Positions 34,622 through 44,479 of a stretch of 64,000 nucleotides of DNA are shown in pieces. Position 1 is the stretch's first letter. Each line of letters opens with the position of its first letter. Under the pieces are notes generated by a model that saw nothing but the letters and a program-made list of their open reading frames with translations, searched no databases and was not told where the DNA came from. The stretch comes from Rhodobacterales bacterium (GTDB lineage Bacteria > Pseudomonadota > Alphaproteobacteria > Rhodobacterales > Rhodobacteraceae). A program made the position numbers and the translations under genes. The stretch is from NCBI GenBank assembly GCA_002748265.1, contig PDRY01000017.1, forward strand, positions 62,001-126,000, in the 5' to 3' direction.

Positions 34622-37206
34622 CCCGCGATCCCGATTTAAGACGCGCCGCCGCGCTGAGCCGTGCCGCTCTGGTGGCAGAGCGCAGCGCGCGGGCGTTCTG
34701 GCCGCTCTGGTGCGTTTTGGCGCTTGCCGGGGCGATGGTCCTGTTTGGCTGGCATCAAAGCGCGCCCTTGCGCCTGGCGCAAGCGGTGGCGGCGGTGCTG
34801 GCCGTCGCGGCGGGAGTTGCGCTGTTCTACGGAATCAAGCGGTTTCACTGGCCGTCGCGGGGCGAGGCCCTCGCGCGGCTGGATGCGCGGCTGCCTGGGC
34901 GGCCGATTGCCGCGCTGCGCGATGCACAGGCGGTTGGGGCCGGAGATGCCCGCAGTCGCCATGTCTGGGACGCGCACCGCGCCCGTATGGCGCGCGCCGC
35001 AGGGGACGCCCGCGCCGAGGCGCCTGATCTGCGGCTGTCCTCGCGGGACCGCTGGGGGATGCGCTATATGGCGGGCCTTGCGCTCGCGGTGGCGGTGCTC
35101 TTTGGCTCAGTGCTCCGGGTTGGCTCCGTCGCGGAGCTGGTGCCGGGGCCGGGTGGCACTGTGCCCGCCGGCCCGGTCTGGGAAGGCTGGGCAGAGCCGC
35201 CGCGCTACACCGGGCGGCCGACGCTCTATATGAATGACATCCCTGAAGGTGGGCTCAGTCTGCCGCAGGGCACCGCGTTCAGCTTCCGGTTCTACGGAGA
35301 GGCGGGGGCCTTGAACGTCATGGAAACGGTCTCGGGGCTGGGCAGCCTGCAGGCCGACGCCACCGCACAGTTTGCGGGGCGGAAATCAGGCTCTGTCACC
35401 GTCGACGGGCCGGGCGGGCGCCGCTGGGAGATCCTCATTGAGCCTGACGCCGCCCCCGAGGTGGAGATCACCGGCGCGGCAGAACAAACGCGCGGTGGCG
35501 GCTTTGCCATTCCCTTTGCCGCGCGAGACGATTTCGGCGTGCGTCGCGGTCGGGCCGAGATTGCTTTGGATCTGGCGGCTGTGGATCGCCGCTATGGGTT
35601 GGCCGCCGACCCCATCCCGCGTGATCCGCTCGTGCTGGACCTGCCCATGCCGTTTTCCGGCGACAAGCGTGCGCTTGAGGCGCGGTTGAGCGATGATCTG
35701 AGCGAACACCCCTGGGCCAACCTGCCGGTGACGGTGACGCTGGTCGTGCTGGACGATCCGGGACAGGAGGGGCGCAGCGCGCCGCAGACGATGACGCTTC
35801 CGGCGAAGCGGTTCTTTGAGCCGCTCGCCGCCGCCGTGGCGGAACAGCGGCGCGATCTGCTCTGGGCCCCGGAGGTCAACCGGGCCCGCGTGGCGCGCCT
35901 TCTGCGCGCGTCGGGCTGGAAACCCGAAGGTATCTTTCGCAAGCCTGAGCACCTGACCCAGCTGCGGGAGATCATCGCCCGGATCGAAGCGGAGGAGCCG
36001 CTGGAAGGCGAGATGCTCGATACGCTGGCCTCCGATCTCTGGGCGCTTGCGCTTGAGCTGGAAGAAGGCGCGATCGAGAACGCGCGGGAGCGTCTGCGGC
36101 GCGCGCGGGAAAGGCTGGCTGAGGCCATGCGCAACGGCGCCAGTGAGGCCGAGATCGCGGAGCTGATGGACGAGCTGCGCGCGGCCACCGATGCCTATAT
36201 GGACCTGCTGGCGCAGGAGGCTGAGCCCGCTGAGGACGACACCGATCAGCCCGATAGCGGTGAGGACGGCTCACGTTCTGTGGAGATGGATGAAATCGCG
36301 CGGCTGATGGATGAGATTCAGCGCCTCATGGAAGAAGGCCGCATGGAAGAGGCCGCCATCCTGATGGAGCAGCTCAATCAGCTTCTCGATAATCTGCGGC
36401 TGCAAGAGGGCGGTGACGGCGAAGGCGGTCGCAAGAGCCCCGGCCAGAAGTCCATGGAGGAGCTGGGCGACACGCTGCGCGACCAGCAGGATCTGTCGGA
36501 CGACGCGTTCCGCGAGCTTCAGGACCAGTTCAACGGGCGGCAAGATCAGGGGCAGCCCCAACCTGGCGAGCGCCCGCAGGGCCAACAGCAGGGCGTGGGC
36601 GAACAACAGCAGGGCCAAGGTCAGCAGGGCCAAGGTCAGCAGGGGAACGGCCTGAATGGGCGAGAGGGCGCGCAGGGGCAGGGGGCCGATGAAGGCTCCT
36701 TGGCCGAACGCCAGCGACAGCTGCGCGAGGCGTTAGAGGCGCAGCGCCGCGCGCTTCCCGGCCTGCCCGGAGAAGAGGGCGACGCCGCGCGCGAGGCCTT
36801 GGACCGCGCCGGTCGCGCGATGGATCTGGCAGAGCGTGCCCTGGATGAGGGCAACCTGCCCGGCGCCATCGACCAGCAATCGCGCGCGTTGGAAGCGCTG
36901 CGCGAAGGGATGGATCGGCTGGGGCAGGCCCTGGCGCGCGAGCGGGATCAGGACGAAGCCGGGCAGGGCGCAGCCGATGGCCAGCAGGCGGACGGCTCTA
37001 CGCGGCGTCCCGCGCCGCTCGATCCGCTGGGGCGGCAGTCGGGCAATGGGGGCGGCACGTCTGGGCTGGAGGGCGGAGACTTGGCCGGAGAGGCCCTGCG
37101 CGAACAGGCGGAAGCCCTTCTGGAAGAGCTGCGCCGCCGCGCGTCTGAGCTGGAGCGCCCCGATGCGGAGCGCGACTACCTGGGACGGCTGCTGGAGCGG
37201 TTCTGA
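34612..37206 (+). CDS. TIGR02302 family (DUF4175) membrane protein
   Basis: The product is 864 residues with two or three transmembrane helices in the first 170 residues. A beta-rich periplasm-like region follows, then a long alpha-helical, Glu-rich coiled coil (about 440-620) and a Gln/Gly-rich low-complexity stretch (about 640-690) before a final helical part. The layout and the WEGWAEPPRYTGRPTLYMND segment match TIGR02302, a family of unknown function in alphaproteobacteria. It overlaps lysA by 10 bases, a conserved arrangement in this group. Confidence 0.9.
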   Translation: MAVTRDPDLRRAAALSRAALVAERSARAFWPLWCVLALAGAMVLFGWHQSAPLRLAQAVAAVLAVAAGVALFYGIKRFHWPSRGEALARLDARLPGRPIAALRDAQAVGAGDARSRHVWDAHRARMARAAGDARAEAPDLRLSSRDRWGMRYMAGLALAVAVLFGSVLRVGSVAELVPGPGGTVPAGPVWEGWAEPPRYTGRPTLYMNDIPEGGLSLPQGTAFSFRFYGEAGALNVMETVSGLGSLQADATAQFAGRKSGSVTVDGPGGRRWEILIEPDAAPEVEITGAAEQTRGGGFAIPFAARDDFGVRRGRAEIALDLAAVDRRYGLAADPIPRDPLVLDLPMPFSGDKRALEARLSDDLSEHPWANLPVTVTLVVLDDPGQEGRSAPQTMTLPAKRFFEPLAAAVAEQRRDLLWAPEVNRARVARLLRASGWKPEGIFRKPEHLTQLREIIARIEAEEPLEGEMLDTLASDLWALALELEEGAIENARERLRRARERLAEAMRNGASEAEIAELMDELRAATDAYMDLLAQEAEPAEDDTDQPDSGEDGSRSVEMDEIARLMDEIQRLMEEGRMEEAAILMEQLNQLLDNLRLQEGGDGEGGRKSPGQKSMEELGDTLRDQQDLSDDAFRELQDQFNGRQDQGQPQPGERPQGQQQGVGEQQQGQGQQGQGQQGNGLNGREGAQGQGADEGSLAERQRQLREALEAQRRALPGLPGEEGDAAREALDRAGRAMDLAERALDEGNLPGAIDQQSRALEALREGMDRLGQALARERDQDEAGQGAADGQQADGSTRRPAPLDPLGRQSGNGGGTSGLEGGDLAGEALREQAEALLEELRRRASELERPDAERDYLGRLLERF

Positions 37207-37220
37207 GCCCTGAGCCGCGC

Positions 37221-37991
37221 TTACTGCGCGTCGCTCTCTTGGCCCATCCGATCACCCAAGCTTTGAACGGTATCGTTCAGCTTCAGCCGCAGACCGTCGA
37301 CGGTGGTGCGGTAGCCATCAATGGCGGGGGCGGCTTGCGGCACGCGCGCGGCAATCTTCGGCCCGGCGGTGTAGATCAGCACAAGGGCAATGGCGACCAG
37401 CACCATCAGCCAGAACCCACGCCAGAACCCGCTTCCGCTGCGCTCTACCGTGGTGGTGTCGTCGTCATTCGGATCGCTCCGTAAGGAGGAGTTGATCTCC
37501 TCGATATCGGGCAGCCGGTCCCGGCCGCTGCTCTCGTCCTTGTGTTTGGCAGGCGCGTCCAGCCCCAGATCGGGCTGGCTTTCGATCTGTTCTGCCGCCT
37601 TCGTGCGCCGCTGGCGTTCGTGCTCGGCTTCCTCGCGCAGGATCGCGGCGACTTCCGGGTCAAGGTTGGAGGCTTCGCGCGGCTTGGGGCCCGGGGTTTC
37701 AGAGATCGGCTCTGCGTCGATCGTCTCCGTGCCGGGGGCCGAGTCTTCGGACGGGCTATCAAGCGCTGCGCGGGCCGCGTCGGGGGGCTCCGCCTCGGAC
37801 GCGGCGGGCGGCGGGGTGACCTCTTGTTCGGCTGGGATCTCTTCGGCCAGAGTTTCGGCCTCGACGGAGGCGCCGGGGGTTTCAAACCATGTGTGCCCGC
37901 AATTCGAGCACTGCACATCGCGGCCCGCCGCCGGAATCAGACCCTCGTCGATTTCGTACTGCGCCCCGCAATTCGGACAAATCAGCCGCAT
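37221..37991 (-). CDS. Zinc-ribbon protein with single membrane helix (MJ0042 type)
   Basis: The product is 256 residues. An N-terminal zinc ribbon has Cys at 5, 8, 28 and 31 (ICPNCG and VQCSNCGHTW). A long acidic, Pro/Glu/Ala-rich disordered region follows, then one transmembrane helix (FWLMVLVAIALVLIYTAG) and a short tail. The start at 37991 puts the ribbon at the very N terminus; the upstream in-frame Met adds 19 unrelated residues. It is divergent from ftsE, as in many alphaproteobacteria. Function unknown. Confidence 0.85.
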   Translation of the reverse strand: MRLICPNCGAQYEIDEGLIPAAGRDVQCSNCGHTWFETPGASVEAETLAEEIPAEQEVTPPPAASEAEPPDAARAALDSPSEDSAPGTETIDAEPISETPGPKPREASNLDPEVAAILREEAEHERQRRTKAAEQIESQPDLGLDAPAKHKDESSGRDRLPDIEEINSSLRSDPNDDDTTTVERSGSGFWRGFWLMVLVAIALVLIYTAGPKIAARVPQAAPAIDGYRTTVDGLRLKLNDTVQSLGDRMGQESDAQ

Positions 37992-38161
37992 GCCCCGGAC
38001 CTTTCGCTCATCTGGACGAGCATGATTTTGCTCGTATTCCCCATCCATAGCGCCGATTTATGCTCGGCGCAAAGGTATGAGAGAGACGAGGGGCGCTCAG
38101 TGATTGCACCCGTGCGGCCAATTCGTCACAACAGGGCAAATTACAAAAGGTGGGCGCATCC

Positions 38162-38836
38162 GTGATCGCTCTGGAAAATGTGGCCTATAGCTACGGTGGC
38201 GCCGAGCTGTTTTCGCAGGTCGATTTGGAACTGGCGCCGGGATCGTTTCATTTCCTGACGGGGCCGTCGGGCGCGGGCAAAACGACCTTGCTCAAGCTCT
38301 GCTACGGGGAGCTGATCGCCACTGCAGGCGACGTGACCCTGTTTGGGCAGGACGCACGCGAAGCGGGCCGCGACGGCGTCGCTCTGGCGCGGCGCCGGAT
38401 CGGGGTGGTGCACCAGGATTGCCAGTTTCTGGACCACCTGTCGGTGATCGAGAACGTCGCCCTGCCGCTGACCGTCGCGGGCCGGGGGCACGAGGCCGAA
38501 GACAACATCACCGATCTGCTCAAATGGGTGGGCCTGACCAAGCAGGCGGGGCAGCTTCCCCCCGAACTGTCGGGCGGGGAGCGGCAGCGCGCCGCTCTGG
38601 CGCGGGCGGTGATCACGTCTCCCGACGTGATCCTGGCCGATGAGCCTACGGGGAACGTGGACCCCGAAATGTCGCAGCGGTTGCTGACCCTTCTGGTCGA
38701 GCTGAACCGCATGGGCAAAGCGGTGCTGATCGCGACCCATGACATGGGGCTGATCCGATCGGCCAAATCCATGGTGCAAGCGCGGGTGCTGCGCCTGTCG
38801 GGCGGACGGCTGATGGCGGCGGGGGTGGACCTGTGA
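38162..38836 (+). CDS. ftsE: Cell division ATP-binding protein FtsE
   Basis: This 224-residue ABC ATPase has Walker A GPSGAGKTT, a signature motif LSGGERQRAALARA and Walker B VILADEPTGN. It pairs with FtsX at the division site and regulates cell-wall hydrolysis. The GTG at 38162 is preferred: AAGGTG precedes it by 9 bases and it gives the family-typical IALENVAYSYGG. Another GTG at 38150 is in frame. GTGA overlap with ftsX. Confidence 0.93.
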   Translation: MIALENVAYSYGGAELFSQVDLELAPGSFHFLTGPSGAGKTTLLKLCYGELIATAGDVTLFGQDAREAGRDGVALARRRIGVVHQDCQFLDHLSVIENVALPLTVAGRGHEAEDNITDLLKWVGLTKQAGQLPPELSGGERQRAALARAVITSPDVILADEPTGNVDPEMSQRLLTLLVELNRMGKAVLIATHDMGLIRSAKSMVQARVLRLSGGRLMAAGVDL

Positions 38837-39744
38837 GCATGTCGGATATCCTCAAACGCGCCATGGTGCTGGTCGTTGGCGATCCTCAGGCCGACCGCGC
38901 CGTGCCACCGACGGGCCATACGGCTCGCCTGACCGTGCTCACCGCCGCTGCGATGGCATTCCTTGCGGTCTTTGCGCTTGCGCTGTCGCTGGCTGCGGGA
39001 CGCATCGCGGATCGCTGGTCCGAAGAGTTGGCGCGCAGCTCGACCTTGCGGATTTCGGCGCCTGAAGGGCAGATCGCGGCACAAACTCGCGCGGCTCTGT
39101 CGTTGCTGGAAACAACGCCTGGTATCGCGTCGGCGCGGGCTTTGACCGAAGAGGACCAAAAGGCCCTTCTGGAGCCGTGGTTCGGCCCGGATCTGCCCGT
39201 GGACACCCTGCCGATCCCGCAACTGATCGAGATCGTCGAAGACGGTGACGGGTTCGACGCTGTCGGTCTGCGGGCCCGGCTGCAGGCCGAAGTGCCGGGC
39301 GCCGTGCTGGATGACCACACCCGTTGGCGCCAGCCTCTGGTGCGCGCGGCCGGGCGGCTTCGGGCGCTCGGGTGGCTGTCCATCGGGCTAATCGGTGCCG
39401 CCACGGCGGCGATGATCACGCTGGCGGCAAGCGCGGCTCTGGCTGCCAATGCGCAGGTGATCCGCGTCATGCGGCTGGTCGGCGCGCAAGACAGCTATAT
39501 CGCGCAGGCTTTCGTGCGCCGCTTTACGCTGCGGGCGCTGAGCGGGGCGGGGATCGGCATGGTCGCGGGTGTGATCGCGATCTGGCTGCTGCCCTCTGCG
39601 GCGGAGGAAAGCGGGTTCCTGACCGGGCTCGGCTTCGAGGGGGGCGAATGGGCGCTGCCGCTGGTGATCCCGGTGCTGGCCGCTCTGGTCGCGTTCCTGG
39701 CCACCCGCACCGCGGCCCTGAACACATTGAGGGGGATGTCATGA
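38833..39744 (+). CDS. ftsX: Cell division protein FtsX
   Basis: This 303-residue four-helix membrane subunit of the FtsEX complex has a first helix at about residues 33-55, then an extracytoplasmic domain, then three helices in the C-terminal half (the RVMRLVGAQDSYIAQAFVRRF region is the conserved FtsX segment). GTG start overlaps the ftsE stop by 4 bases, and its stop overlaps the plsC start by 4. Confidence 0.9.
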   Translation: MSMSDILKRAMVLVVGDPQADRAVPPTGHTARLTVLTAAAMAFLAVFALALSLAAGRIADRWSEELARSSTLRISAPEGQIAAQTRAALSLLETTPGIASARALTEEDQKALLEPWFGPDLPVDTLPIPQLIEIVEDGDGFDAVGLRARLQAEVPGAVLDDHTRWRQPLVRAAGRLRALGWLSIGLIGAATAAMITLAASAALAANAQVIRVMRLVGAQDSYIAQAFVRRFTLRALSGAGIGMVAGVIAIWLLPSAAEESGFLTGLGFEGGEWALPLVIPVLAALVAFLATRTAALNTLRGMS

Positions 39745-40490
39745 GATACGCTTGGCGGTGGCTGCGGTCCGCGCTCTTTGTGGGACAGGCCTATTTCATG
39801 ATGCTGCCCATCGGCATCTTGTGGATGCCGTGGATGCTGGTGCATCGCAGCGGCGCGTTTTCAGCCTGCAAGACCTGGTGTCGCTGGACCTTCTGGACCG
39901 CCCGGTGGATGTGCGGCATCCGCACCGAGGTGCGTGGTCCGGTTCCCAAGGGCGAAGTCCTGATCGCCGCCAAGCACCAGAGCTTCCTGGATGCGATGCT
40001 GATCTTCTACGCCGTCCCGCGCGGCAAGTTCATCATGAAGCGCGAGCTGATCTGGGCGCCGATCATTGGTCAATACGCGCTGCGGCTGGGCTGTGTGCCC
40101 GTGGCGCGGGGGCAGCGGTCCAAGGCGATCCGCAAGATGAAGGCCGACATCGCCGCCGGGCGGCAGGGGCCGGGGCAGTTGATCATCTATCCGCAAGGAT
40201 CGCGCATCGAGCCGGGCGTTGATGCGCCCTACAAAGTGGGCACCGCCGCGCTCTATGACCAGACCGGGCAGTCTTGTGTTCCGGTCGCCTGCAATGTCGG
40301 CCTGTTCTGGCCGCGCAAGGGCATCATCCGCAATCCCGGTGTGGCCGTTGTCGAATTTCTTGACCCTATCGCGCCAGGCCAGAAGACGGCTCCGTTCATG
40401 GCGGAGCTTCAAGAGCGGATCGAGACCCGGTCCAATGCCTTGATGAAGGAGGCAGGTTTTGACCCAGATCACAACGGTGGCGCAGCTTGA
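39741..40490 (+). CDS. plsC: 1-acyl-sn-glycerol-3-phosphate acyltransferase
   Basis: The product is 249 residues. The HxxxxD catalytic motif is KHQSFLDA, with IYPQGSRIEPG as the EGTR-like motif (Glu replaced by Gln-Gly) and the PVACNVGLFWPRKG segment. An N-terminal membrane helix precedes the domain. It adds the second acyl chain to form phosphatidic acid. ATGA overlap with ftsX; the next gene starts 32 bases inside its 3' end. Confidence 0.92.
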   Translation: MRYAWRWLRSALFVGQAYFMMLPIGILWMPWMLVHRSGAFSACKTWCRWTFWTARWMCGIRTEVRGPVPKGEVLIAAKHQSFLDAMLIFYAVPRGKFIMKRELIWAPIIGQYALRLGCVPVARGQRSKAIRKMKADIAAGRQGPGQLIIYPQGSRIEPGVDAPYKVGTAALYDQTGQSCVPVACNVGLFWPRKGIIRNPGVAVVEFLDPIAPGQKTAPFMAELQERIETRSNALMKEAGFDPDHNGGAA

Positions 40491-41058
40491 GGCGCTTTAT
40501 GGCGATGTGGCGCCCGCATCGCTCGACAAGGTGGCCACGCAGCTGACGCCAATGTACTGGCGGTGGATTTCGCGATCCCGTTTCTGCGTTCTGTCAACGG
40601 TCGGCCAGGATGGCACCGACGGCTCTCCGCGCGGAGACAGTGAGCCGGTGGTCACGTCTCCCGATCCGCAAACGTTGCTGCTGCCCGACTGGCGCGGGAA
40701 CAATCGGATCGACACGCTGCGCAACCTGGTGGTCGATCCGCGTGTGTCGCTCATGTTCATGGTGCCCGGATCGGACAATGTCGTGCGGGTCAACGGCACG
40801 GCAGCGATTGAGACGGGGGCGATCTGCGACGAGTTCGCGCGGGAGGGCAAGCATCCGCGCTGCGTGATCCGGGTCCGCGTCGCCGAGGTCTACAGCCAGT
40901 GCGCCCGCGCCATCAAGCGCGCGCGGCTTTGGGCTGGGGAGGACGAGAGCGCGGGGCTGCCCACGGCGGGCGCCTTCGTCAAAGAGCAAAAGGCCGATTT
41001 CGACGCCGACGCTTATGATGCCGCCTGGCCTGCCCGCGCGGCGAAGACCATGTGGTAG
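40459..41058 (+). CDS. Pyridoxamine 5'-phosphate oxidase-family FMN-binding protein
   Basis: The product is 199 residues. The split-barrel core appears as RFCVLSTVGQDGTDGSPRGD, LLLPDWRGNNRIDTLRN and VVRVNGTAAI. Such proteins bind FMN, but this type is unlikely to be the true PdxH. The start is a TTG at 40459 with AAGGAGG 6 bases before, embedded 32 bases inside plsC. No better start occurs downstream before the conserved core. It converges on accA. Confidence 0.85.
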   Translation: MTQITTVAQLEALYGDVAPASLDKVATQLTPMYWRWISRSRFCVLSTVGQDGTDGSPRGDSEPVVTSPDPQTLLLPDWRGNNRIDTLRNLVVDPRVSLMFMVPGSDNVVRVNGTAAIETGAICDEFAREGKHPRCVIRVRVAEVYSQCARAIKRARLWAGEDESAGLPTAGAFVKEQKADFDADAYDAAWPARAAKTMW

Positions 41059-41068
41059 GGCCCGGGGC

Positions 41069-42031
41069 TTACGCCGCCAGCCCCTTTTGCCCGAGCGCGA
41101 GGTATTTCTGCCGACGGTCCGCCTTGAGCGCGGGGCCGTCCAGGCCCTTGAGCTCTTCGAGCATGACTTCGATCGACTTGCCCACGGATGCGATGGTCTT
41201 CGCGCTGTCGCGATGCGCGCCGCCCAGAGGCTCTCGGATGATGCGGTCGCACACGCCGAGATGCTGCAGATCCTGTGCGGTGAGGCGCAGCGCCTCGGCC
41301 GCCTCGCGCATCTTTTCGGCGTCCTTCCACAGGATCGAGGCGCAGCCTTCGGGCGAGATCACCGAATAGACCGAATGCTCCAGCATCGCGACGCGGTTCG
41401 CGGTGGCGAACGCCACGGCGCCGCCGGACCCGCCTTCGCCGATCACGACGCTGACCAGTGGCACTTCGAGGCTCAGGCAGGCTTCGGTCGAACGGGCGAT
41501 GGCTTCGGACTGGCCGCGCTCTTCCGCGCCCTTGCCGGGATAGGCGCCGGGGGTGTCGATCAGCGTCACCACCGGCAGGCCGAACCGGTTTGCCATGTCC
41601 ATCAGGCGGATCGCCTTGCGGTAGCCTTCGGGGCGGGCCATGCCGAAATTGCGGGCAATGCGCGAGGCAGTGTCATTGCCCTTTTCGTGGCCGATCACCA
41701 TGACCGGACGACCATCCAGACGGGCGAGTCCGCTGAGCACGGCTTCGTCCTCTCCAAATCCGCGATCCCCGGCCAGAGGGGTCCATTCGGTGAACAGCGT
41801 GTCGATATAGTCCCGGCAATGCGGGCGGGCCGGATGGCGCGCGACCTGGCATTTGCGCCATGGTGTCAGATCGGCATAGAGGCTGCGGAGCAGCTCATCC
41901 GCCTTCTTGTCGAGCGCTTTGGCCTCGTCCGCGACATTGGTTTCGGAATTGGCGCGGGCCATGGCGCGCAGCTCTTCGGCCTTGCCTTCGATATCCGCCA
42001 GCGGTTTTTCAAAGTCCAGGTAGTGGGTCAT
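41069..42031 (-). CDS. accA: Acetyl-CoA carboxylase carboxyltransferase subunit alpha
   Basis: This 320-residue subunit transfers carboxyl from biotin to acetyl-CoA together with AccD. Motifs are [25 protein letters not shown] (split), [19 protein letters not shown] and [12 protein letters not shown], and [16 protein letters not shown]. The ATG at 42031 is preferred over the one at 42037 because GAGG precedes it by 6 bases. The accB and accC genes are not in the window. Confidence 0.95.
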   Translation of the reverse strand: MTHYLDFEKPLADIEGKAEELRAMARANSETNVADEAKALDKKADELLRSLYADLTPWRKCQVARHPARPHCRDYIDTLFTEWTPLAGDRGFGEDEAVLSGLARLDGRPVMVIGHEKGNDTASRIARNFGMARPEGYRKAIRLMDMANRFGLPVVTLIDTPGAYPGKGAEERGQSEAIARSTEACLSLEVPLVSVVIGEGGSGGAVAFATANRVAMLEHSVYSVISPEGCASILWKDAEKMREAAEALRLTAQDLQHLGVCDRIIREPLGGAHRDSAKTIASVGKSIEVMLEELKGLDGPALKADRRQKYLALGQKGLAA

Positions 42032-42138
42032 GGGCATCCTCGCAGCTTGACCCGCATATAGGGTTCCGCAGGGGCGGGTGGCAATGGCTCGTCGGCAAAG
42101 CGGCGGTTTTGGGGGCCTCCTTCCGTTCCGTGGGCGTG

Positions 42139-43296
42139 TCAGCCCGTCTGTGCTGCGGGGTCCTGTCCAGGGCGCGGAGCCTTTCGTGCTGCAAGGGCGG
42201 CCCCGTGTTTCGCGGGGCCCATGCTTGCGACAACCCTGTTCCGGCCCCCCGCCTTCGCAGCGTAGAGCGCGCCGTCGGCGTGATTGACAAGATCGTCGCC
42301 ATCGCAGGGTTCTTCGGCGCAGTGGACGCCCAGACTGAGCGTCACCGGGATCACCCCCTGTGCGGTGTCAAACGGGTGCTCTGCTACGCTTTTTCGCAAT
42401 CGCTCCGCCAGTTCGAGCGCGGGTGCCAACGGGGTGTCGGGCAGCAGCACAGCGAATTCCTCGCCGCCGAGCCGGGCCAGCAGGGTGCCGCGCGGCAGGA
42501 CCTGCTCTAGCCGCTGCGCCATGAGCCGGAGCAGCGCATCCCCGGCCGCATGACCGAAGCCGTCATTGACCGACTTGAAGTGGTCAATGTCGATATAGAT
42601 CAGCGACGTTGGCCCGCGTTCCAGCCCACACCGCGCGAGGCGCTCAAAAAACTGGGCGCGGTTCGGCAGACCGGTGAGAAAATCGGTCATCGCCAGTTTC
42701 CTCAGCTCTGCCGTGGTTTCGAAAAGCCTGAACAGCCGATTGATCAGCGCGCCAAAGACGAGAACGCCGATGACATTGATGACGAAGACCGGGGCGCCGA
42801 TCTGGGTGTAAAACGCCATGTGCCAACCAGATGGCAGATAGAATCCGGGCGGCACCAACGAAAGGTTAACGAGGGCCCCGAGAGCCAGAAGGCCCGCCGC
42901 GCTGCGCTGCGCCTTGGGCGGCAAGAGACGTGCCCATGCCAGCCCGACGAGGGCCGCGACGCACATGGCCGCAACCCCGGATTCGGTGCCCAACCCGCCC
43001 TGAGTGATGCGCGTAATGAGGCCGCAGGCCAAGGTGATGCCAAGGCTCAAGGGGCCGAAGAAGGCGCCCGTCAGGCCAAGAATGACCGCACGCGAGTCGA
43101 CGTGGACCCCGTCCCCGAGCGCCAGCGGATAGAGCTGTGTGAGTGTCACGGCGGCGCCCATCAAAGCGCCAATAGAGACCGCGTGCGGAATGGGGCGCAT
43201 CCGCCATTCCATGATCATGCCAAGGACGAGCACGATGAGGGTCATCATCGATACCGTCCGCAGCATGAGGATCATTGCCGGAGCTTGGTCACCCAT
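42139..43296 (-). CDS. Membrane diguanylate cyclase (5TMR-like sensor plus GGDEF)
   Basis: The product is 385 residues. The first 190 residues form about six hydrophobic helices resembling the LytS-type 5TMR sensor ([20 protein letters not shown]). The C-terminal GGDEF domain has [21 protein letters not shown] and the active site [12 protein letters not shown] (GGEEF). No RxxD inhibitory site is found at the usual place before it. It should make cyclic di-GMP at the membrane. A short Ala/Gly-rich tail follows. Confidence 0.9.
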   Translation of the reverse strand: MGDQAPAMILMLRTVSMMTLIVLVLGMIMEWRMRPIPHAVSIGALMGAAVTLTQLYPLALGDGVHVDSRAVILGLTGAFFGPLSLGITLACGLITRITQGGLGTESGVAAMCVAALVGLAWARLLPPKAQRSAAGLLALGALVNLSLVPPGFYLPSGWHMAFYTQIGAPVFVINVIGVLVFGALINRLFRLFETTAELRKLAMTDFLTGLPNRAQFFERLARCGLERGPTSLIYIDIDHFKSVNDGFGHAAGDALLRLMAQRLEQVLPRGTLLARLGGEEFAVLLPDTPLAPALELAERLRKSVAEHPFDTAQGVIPVTLSLGVHCAEEPCDGDDLVNHADGALYAAKAGGRNRVVASMGPAKHGAALAARKAPRPGQDPAAQTG

Positions 43297-43299
43297 TTG

Positions 43300-43330
43300 T
43301 CCCTGCCCATCAAGAACGCATGGGCAGGGA
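43300..43330 (-). terminator. Inverted repeat between mcl1 and the GGDEF gene
   Basis: TCCCTGCCCAT and ATGGGCAGGGA form a perfect 11-bp stem with a 9-base loop, in the 59 bases between the mcl1 gene end and the GGDEF gene start (both minus strand: GGDEF start is 43296). No U-run follows, so termination is likely but weak. Confidence 0.45.
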
Positions 43331-43355
43331 TTAGGTCACATCGGTAAAGATCGAC

Positions 43356-44318
43356 TTAAGACGCGCCGCCAATCATCTCGGCGTTGCGCACGATCACTTC
43401 GGCTTGCTTGATCGACGCGATGTCGACGAGGCGGCCCTTGTAGACGGTGGCGCCTTCGCCGCGGGCCTTCGCTTCTTCCATGGCCTGCAGGATCTCGCGT
43501 GCTTCCGCGACGGCTTCGTCTGACGGGGTGAACACTTCGTTGGCGAGCGTCACCTGCTTGGGGTGGATGGCCCATTTGCCGACCATGCCCAGCGTGGCGG
43601 AGCGGCGGGCCTGAGCGCGGTAGCCGTCATCGTCCGAGAAGTCCCCGAACGGGCCGTCCACGGGCAGCACACCATGGGTGCGGCAAGCGGCGACGATGGC
43701 GGCCTGGGCCCAGTGCCACGGATCCGACATGTGGTGCTGGCCTTCGTGCAGCATGTAGTAGTTTTCCTGCGTCCCGCCGATGCCGGTGGTGGCCATGCCC
43801 ATGGACGCGGCGAAATCCGCGGCGCCTAGGCTCATAGCGTGCAGACGGGGGCTGCTGGCAGCGATCTCTTCGACATGGGCAATGCCAGCGGCGCTTTCGA
43901 TGATGACCTCGAAACCGATCTTCTTGCCGCGGCCCTTGGCGGCTTCCACGGCGGTGGCCAGAGCATCGACGGCATAGATGTCGGACGCATTGCCGACCTT
44001 CGGGATCATGATCTGATCGAGCCGCTCGGACGCGTTTTCAAGAAGATCCACCACGTCGCGATACCAGTAGGGCGTGTCCAGACCGTTGATGCGGACCGAA
44101 AGCGTCTTGGTGCCCCAGTCGATGTCGCCGATGGCTTCGATGATGTTCTTGCGGGCCTGATCCTTGTCATCGGGCGCGACGCTGTCTTCCAGGTCCAGGT
44201 TGATCACATCCGCTGCCGATCCGGCCATCTTTTCAAAGATTGCGGGGCGCGAGCCGGGCCCGAAAAGCTGGCAGCGGTTCGGGCGGGCGACCGGGGTGGG
44301 TTGCAGACGGAAGGACAT
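43356..44318 (-). CDS. mcl1: L-malyl-CoA/beta-methylmalyl-CoA lyase
   Basis: This 320-residue HpcH/HpaI-type lyase cleaves malyl-CoA and methylmalyl-CoA in the ethylmalonyl-CoA pathway for C2 assimilation. Motifs are FGPGSRPAIFEKMAGSAADV, NLDLEDSVAPDDKDQARKN (metal-binding ED region), IMIPKVGNASD, EVIIESAAGI and KWAIHPKQVTLANEVF. Length fits Rhodobacter Mcl1. AAGGAG precedes the start at 44318. Divergent from the transaminase gene. Confidence 0.93.
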   Translation of the reverse strand: MSFRLQPTPVARPNRCQLFGPGSRPAIFEKMAGSAADVINLDLEDSVAPDDKDQARKNIIEAIGDIDWGTKTLSVRINGLDTPYWYRDVVDLLENASERLDQIMIPKVGNASDIYAVDALATAVEAAKGRGKKIGFEVIIESAAGIAHVEEIAASSPRLHAMSLGAADFAASMGMATTGIGGTQENYYMLHEGQHHMSDPWHWAQAAIVAACRTHGVLPVDGPFGDFSDDDGYRAQARRSATLGMVGKWAIHPKQVTLANEVFTPSDEAVAEAREILQAMEEAKARGEGATVYKGRLVDIASIKQAEVIVRNAEMIGGAS

Positions 44319-44361
44319 GAGCAAAGCTCCTTGCAAGGATATTTCGAAAGCTGTCCCGCTT

Positions 44362-44390
44362 TGGATAGAATGTTGCGGGGGCGTGCTCAA
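44362..44390 (-). promoter_or_regulatory. Putative mcl1 promoter
   Basis: On the minus strand TTGAGC (44390-44385) and TATCCA (44367-44362) are 17 bases apart, about 45 bases upstream of the mcl1 ATG. Confidence 0.45.
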
Positions 44391-44479
44391 GTCCGATTTC
44401 TGCGCATGCAGCATTCGCGCGGCTTGACGGTGCGTCGGAGCTGGCCCACAGAAAGACAAACACCAAAAGGAGCGCCGCC

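Noticed and set aside
39741-40490. plsC called inactive because the second motif reads YPQGSR instead of FPEGTR
   Set aside because: The HxxxxD motif is intact and the Gln variant occurs in related proteins; the evidence is too thin to claim loss of activity.
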